From Xenorhabdus griffiniae (lineage in GTDB: Bacteria > Pseudomonadota > Gammaproteobacteria > Enterobacterales > Enterobacteriaceae): a stretch of 64,000 nt of DNA. Below, one piece after another: positions 62,181-64,000 of this stretch (position 1 is the stretch's first letter; every line of letters begins with the position of its first letter). The stretch spans positions 62,001 to 126,000 of the forward strand of contig NZ_CP147737.1 in NCBI RefSeq assembly GCF_037265215.1, written 5' to 3'. Made by a program: the position numbers and the translations under genes. The notes under the pieces were generated by a model. The model was not told the origin of the DNA, ran no database searches, and saw nothing but the letters and a program-made list of their open reading frames with translations.

Positions 62181-64000
62181 TTATTTCTGTTCCTGTGTCT
62201 GGTGTTGTAGAGTTTCTGGTGCTATCAGGAAATCGGTCTCAATCAGATAATTCAGGATCTTGTGGGCATATCCTTTCATGGTCATTGGACGGGGAATATC
62301 TGAGGATGCCAGTAACTCAAATGTCTGCTGTCCTTCTAATTCTGGGTTCACTTCATGCCTATAGGCCGGATCAAGTGCCCGATGTGGTTTTGGATCGGCA
62401 TCTTTGATCAGAGGGATCAGTGGATAAAGGTGATGACCAGGTGGAACGGCTAAAGCGCGTTTTCTGCCTTCCTCAAAAGGCACGATCTTGAATTTATAAC
62501 CGAAGTCTTGGATCCAATCGCAGAATTGGCGAATGGAGACGGGATCTGGGTTAAAGAGATGGAAGAATTTACCTCGACTTTGTGGTTGCTGTGAAATATG
62601 CACAATGGCGGCAGCAACATAATCTACCGGTACGATATCAAAAATACGTGGATAATCCGGCACAATACCCATTGGTAAAAAGCCGCGCAGGGCAACCAAT
62701 AAATAGTCGATACTCTGCGATGCACCTGTTTCTGTATGTCCCAGAATCAATCCAGGACGGAAAATACTTACGGGGATACCCCGCTGGCGAGCGAGATTGG
62801 CGACCCCTTCGGCGACCCACTTACTGCCCGTATAGCCAGCCGGAACGCCAACAGCGGACTTCAATGGGCTGTCATTTTCCAGGAACGGTCGTGGCATATG
62901 TGTCGCCAGCAGAGTATCCACGGTAGAAACATAGTGGACATTTTTTAATCTGGTTGTACAGGCGAGTTCGAAGACTGTCTGAATACCACCTACGTTGGTG
63001 GCTTTTAGTGCACTGTAGGGATAAACAAAGTTGACCAAAGCGCCATTGTGATAGATCACGTCTACATGGTTGGCTAGTGATTGCCATTGATTATCGGATA
63101 GGCCGAAATGGGGAAGCGCCAGATCACCGATCCAAAAATCGACCCGATGCAGTTCGGTTTCAATTTCAATGCGATATTTTTTCAGACCTTCAATAACCCG
63201 TTCTTTGGCATGTTCGCTGTCTTTGGCACGACACAGGCAGATTATTTTGCTGGATGTTCGTTTCAGGAGTTGTTCGATCAGATATAATCCTAAATAACCG
63301 GTTGCTCCGGTAAGGAAAACGAATTCGGGCTGATACCAACTGGCATGTGGCAGTCCCAAAGGTTGTATGTTGTCATCCAGCCAGATATCGCCTTCCAGGG
63401 TTTGTGCATGTTGGCGTGCAAGGAGGGAAGACAACCCTTCGCGCCGATAAATTTCTATGGCTTCTGCTACTGCTGCGGGGGTAGGAACCCGAAAAAATTC
63501 ATGCAGTGGGATCTGAACTTGGTGCTGTGTGGCCAGTTTACCCGCCAATCGGGTTAAGAGAATGGATGTACCACCTTGCACAAAGAAATCGGTATCAGGT
63601 GTGACTTCTGATAAGCCTAGTACCTGAGCAAAATCTTGCATGACGGATTGTTCCAGTTTTGACAGGGGAGCACGTCCCTTGAGTGTGGTCGTCTCCGTTT
63701 TAGTTGGTGTTGCCAATTCAGCTAGTTTTAACAGATCCACTTTTCCGCTGGTGGTTTTGGGTAACTTATCCATCAGCAGACATTGCGCTGGTACTAAATA
63801 AGTCGGTAAATGTTGGGATAATTGCGAGAGGATCTTGTTAGCATCCCATTTTGTTTTTTGGTCTGTTGCTGCAATCAGCCTTGCTTGTTCCGTTCCTGCA
63901 TCAATCGCAAAAACAATCACTTCACTGATATCCAAAACCTGACGTATCACATGGGCAACTTCGTTAAGTTCAATGCGATGACCGCGGATTTTTACTTGAT
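62181..64000 (-). CDS. Nonribosomal peptide synthetase with terminal reductase (5' part outside window)
   Basis: The last ~606 residues of an NRPS. The frame is open to the window edge. First the end of an adenylation domain (QVKIRGHRIELNEV, core A8; LPKTTSGKVDL, core A10 with the catalytic Lys). Then a carrier domain with FFVQGGTSILLTRL (phosphopantetheine Ser). Then a thioester reductase: VFLTGATGYLGLYLIEQLL and YTGSKWVAEGV (YxxxK). The reductase would release the peptide as an aldehyde or alcohol instead of an acid. It is followed by a protein of unknown function, MbtH and a methyltransferase in one direction. Confidence 0.93.
   Translation of the reverse strand, partial: QVKIRGHRIELNEVAHVIRQVLDISEVIVFAIDAGTEQARLIAATDQKTKWDANKILSQLSQHLPTYLVPAQCLLMDKLPKTTSGKVDLLKLAELATPTKTETTTLKGRAPLSKLEQSVMQDFAQVLGLSEVTPDTDFFVQGGTSILLTRLAGKLATQHQVQIPLHEFFRVPTPAAVAEAIEIYRREGLSSLLARQHAQTLEGDIWLDDNIQPLGLPHASWYQPEFVFLTGATGYLGLYLIEQLLKRTSSKIICLCRAKDSEHAKERVIEGLKKYRIEIETELHRVDFWIGDLALPHFGLSDNQWQSLANHVDVIYHNGALVNFVYPYSALKATNVGGIQTVFELACTTRLKNVHYVSTVDTLLATHMPRPFLENDSPLKSAVGVPAGYTGSKWVAEGVANLARQRGIPVSIFRPGLILGHTETGASQSIDYLLVALRGFLPMGIVPDYPRIFDIVPVDYVAAAIVHISQQPQSRGKFFHLFNPDPVSIRQFCDWIQDFGYKFKIVPFEEGRKRALAVPPGHHLYPLIPLIKDADPKPHRALDPAYRHEVNPELEGQQTFELLASSDIPRPMTMKGYAHKILNYLIETDFLIAPETLQHQTQEQK

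Overview
The window looks like a chromosome segment of an insect-pathogenic member of Enterobacterales (Morganellaceae), most likely Xenorhabdus or a close relative. The evidence is E. coli-like backbone synteny (hofM|mrcA, nudE, igaA-hslR-hslO, pckA, yhhW, ryhB, yhiN|pitA, uspB|uspA, gdhA, rsmJ-prlC, selC, treBC) interrupted by AT-rich accessory blocks: type VI secretion (T6SS) effector modules, DUF1240-like immunity genes, an NRPS cluster and many decayed IS and phage pieces. The genus is inferred from gene content and was not tested by a search.

Layout. (1) 1-10.8 kb is core: partial hofM, mrcA, nudE, igaA-hslR-hslO, pckA and yhhW. (2) 10.9-16.4 kb is a repeated T6SS array. Each unit has a predicted membrane-active effector and a DUF1240-like membrane immunity protein on the minus strand, divergent from an orphan hcp. 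Two intergenic+hcp segments are almost identical. Units 2 and 3 are damaged. (3) 16.46-16.6 kb holds the iron-stress small RNA ryhB (minus strand) with a Fur box. (4) 16.7-22.4 kb is a tight four-gene operon related to the LuxC/LuxE fatty-acid reductase, with no luciferase: LuxE-like, LuxC+adenylation fusion, another adenylating enzyme, and a GNAT acyltransferase. (5) 23-29.6 kb is core: OmpX/Ail-like porin, yhiN, pitA, uspB, uspA, gdhA. (6) 29.6-37.7 kb is a very AT-rich island between two decayed IS982-type elements: a 21-residue basic peptide gene, an intercistronic hairpin, a WD40-type propeller gene (frameshifted at a T7 run), an ABC exporter (ATPase plus two permeases), a second WD40 propeller and a formylglycine-generating-enzyme-like protein. 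This is the best candidate for an undescribed system, possibly a modified, exported peptide. (7) rsmJ, prlC and selC follow.

(8) 40.8-49.3 kb, downstream of selC, is a wrecked island: P4-type integrase and DUF927 primase remnants, an IS5-family remnant, and a T6SS cargo locus (broken vgrG, DUF4123 adaptor, S-type-pyocin-like effector with immunity) followed by two orphan toxin-tip/immunity modules. (9) 49.4-58.1 kb holds GNAT, LprI-like, a secreted protein, a PI-PLC-like protein, treC-treB, an M28 peptidase and a DHFR/RibD-like reductase. (10) 58.5-64 kb is the 3' part of a nonribosomal peptide cluster on the minus strand: an NRPS end with a terminal reductase, an unknown protein, MbtH-like and two O-methyltransferases. 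It continues past the window.

A MITE-like ~100-bp repeat with a central hairpin occurs five times between genes. Four frameshifts in the AT-rich genes would each be repaired by one extra base in a run of 7-8 identical bases. That pattern could be sequence undercalling or true decay, so those genes are labelled as interrupted rather than confidently dead.
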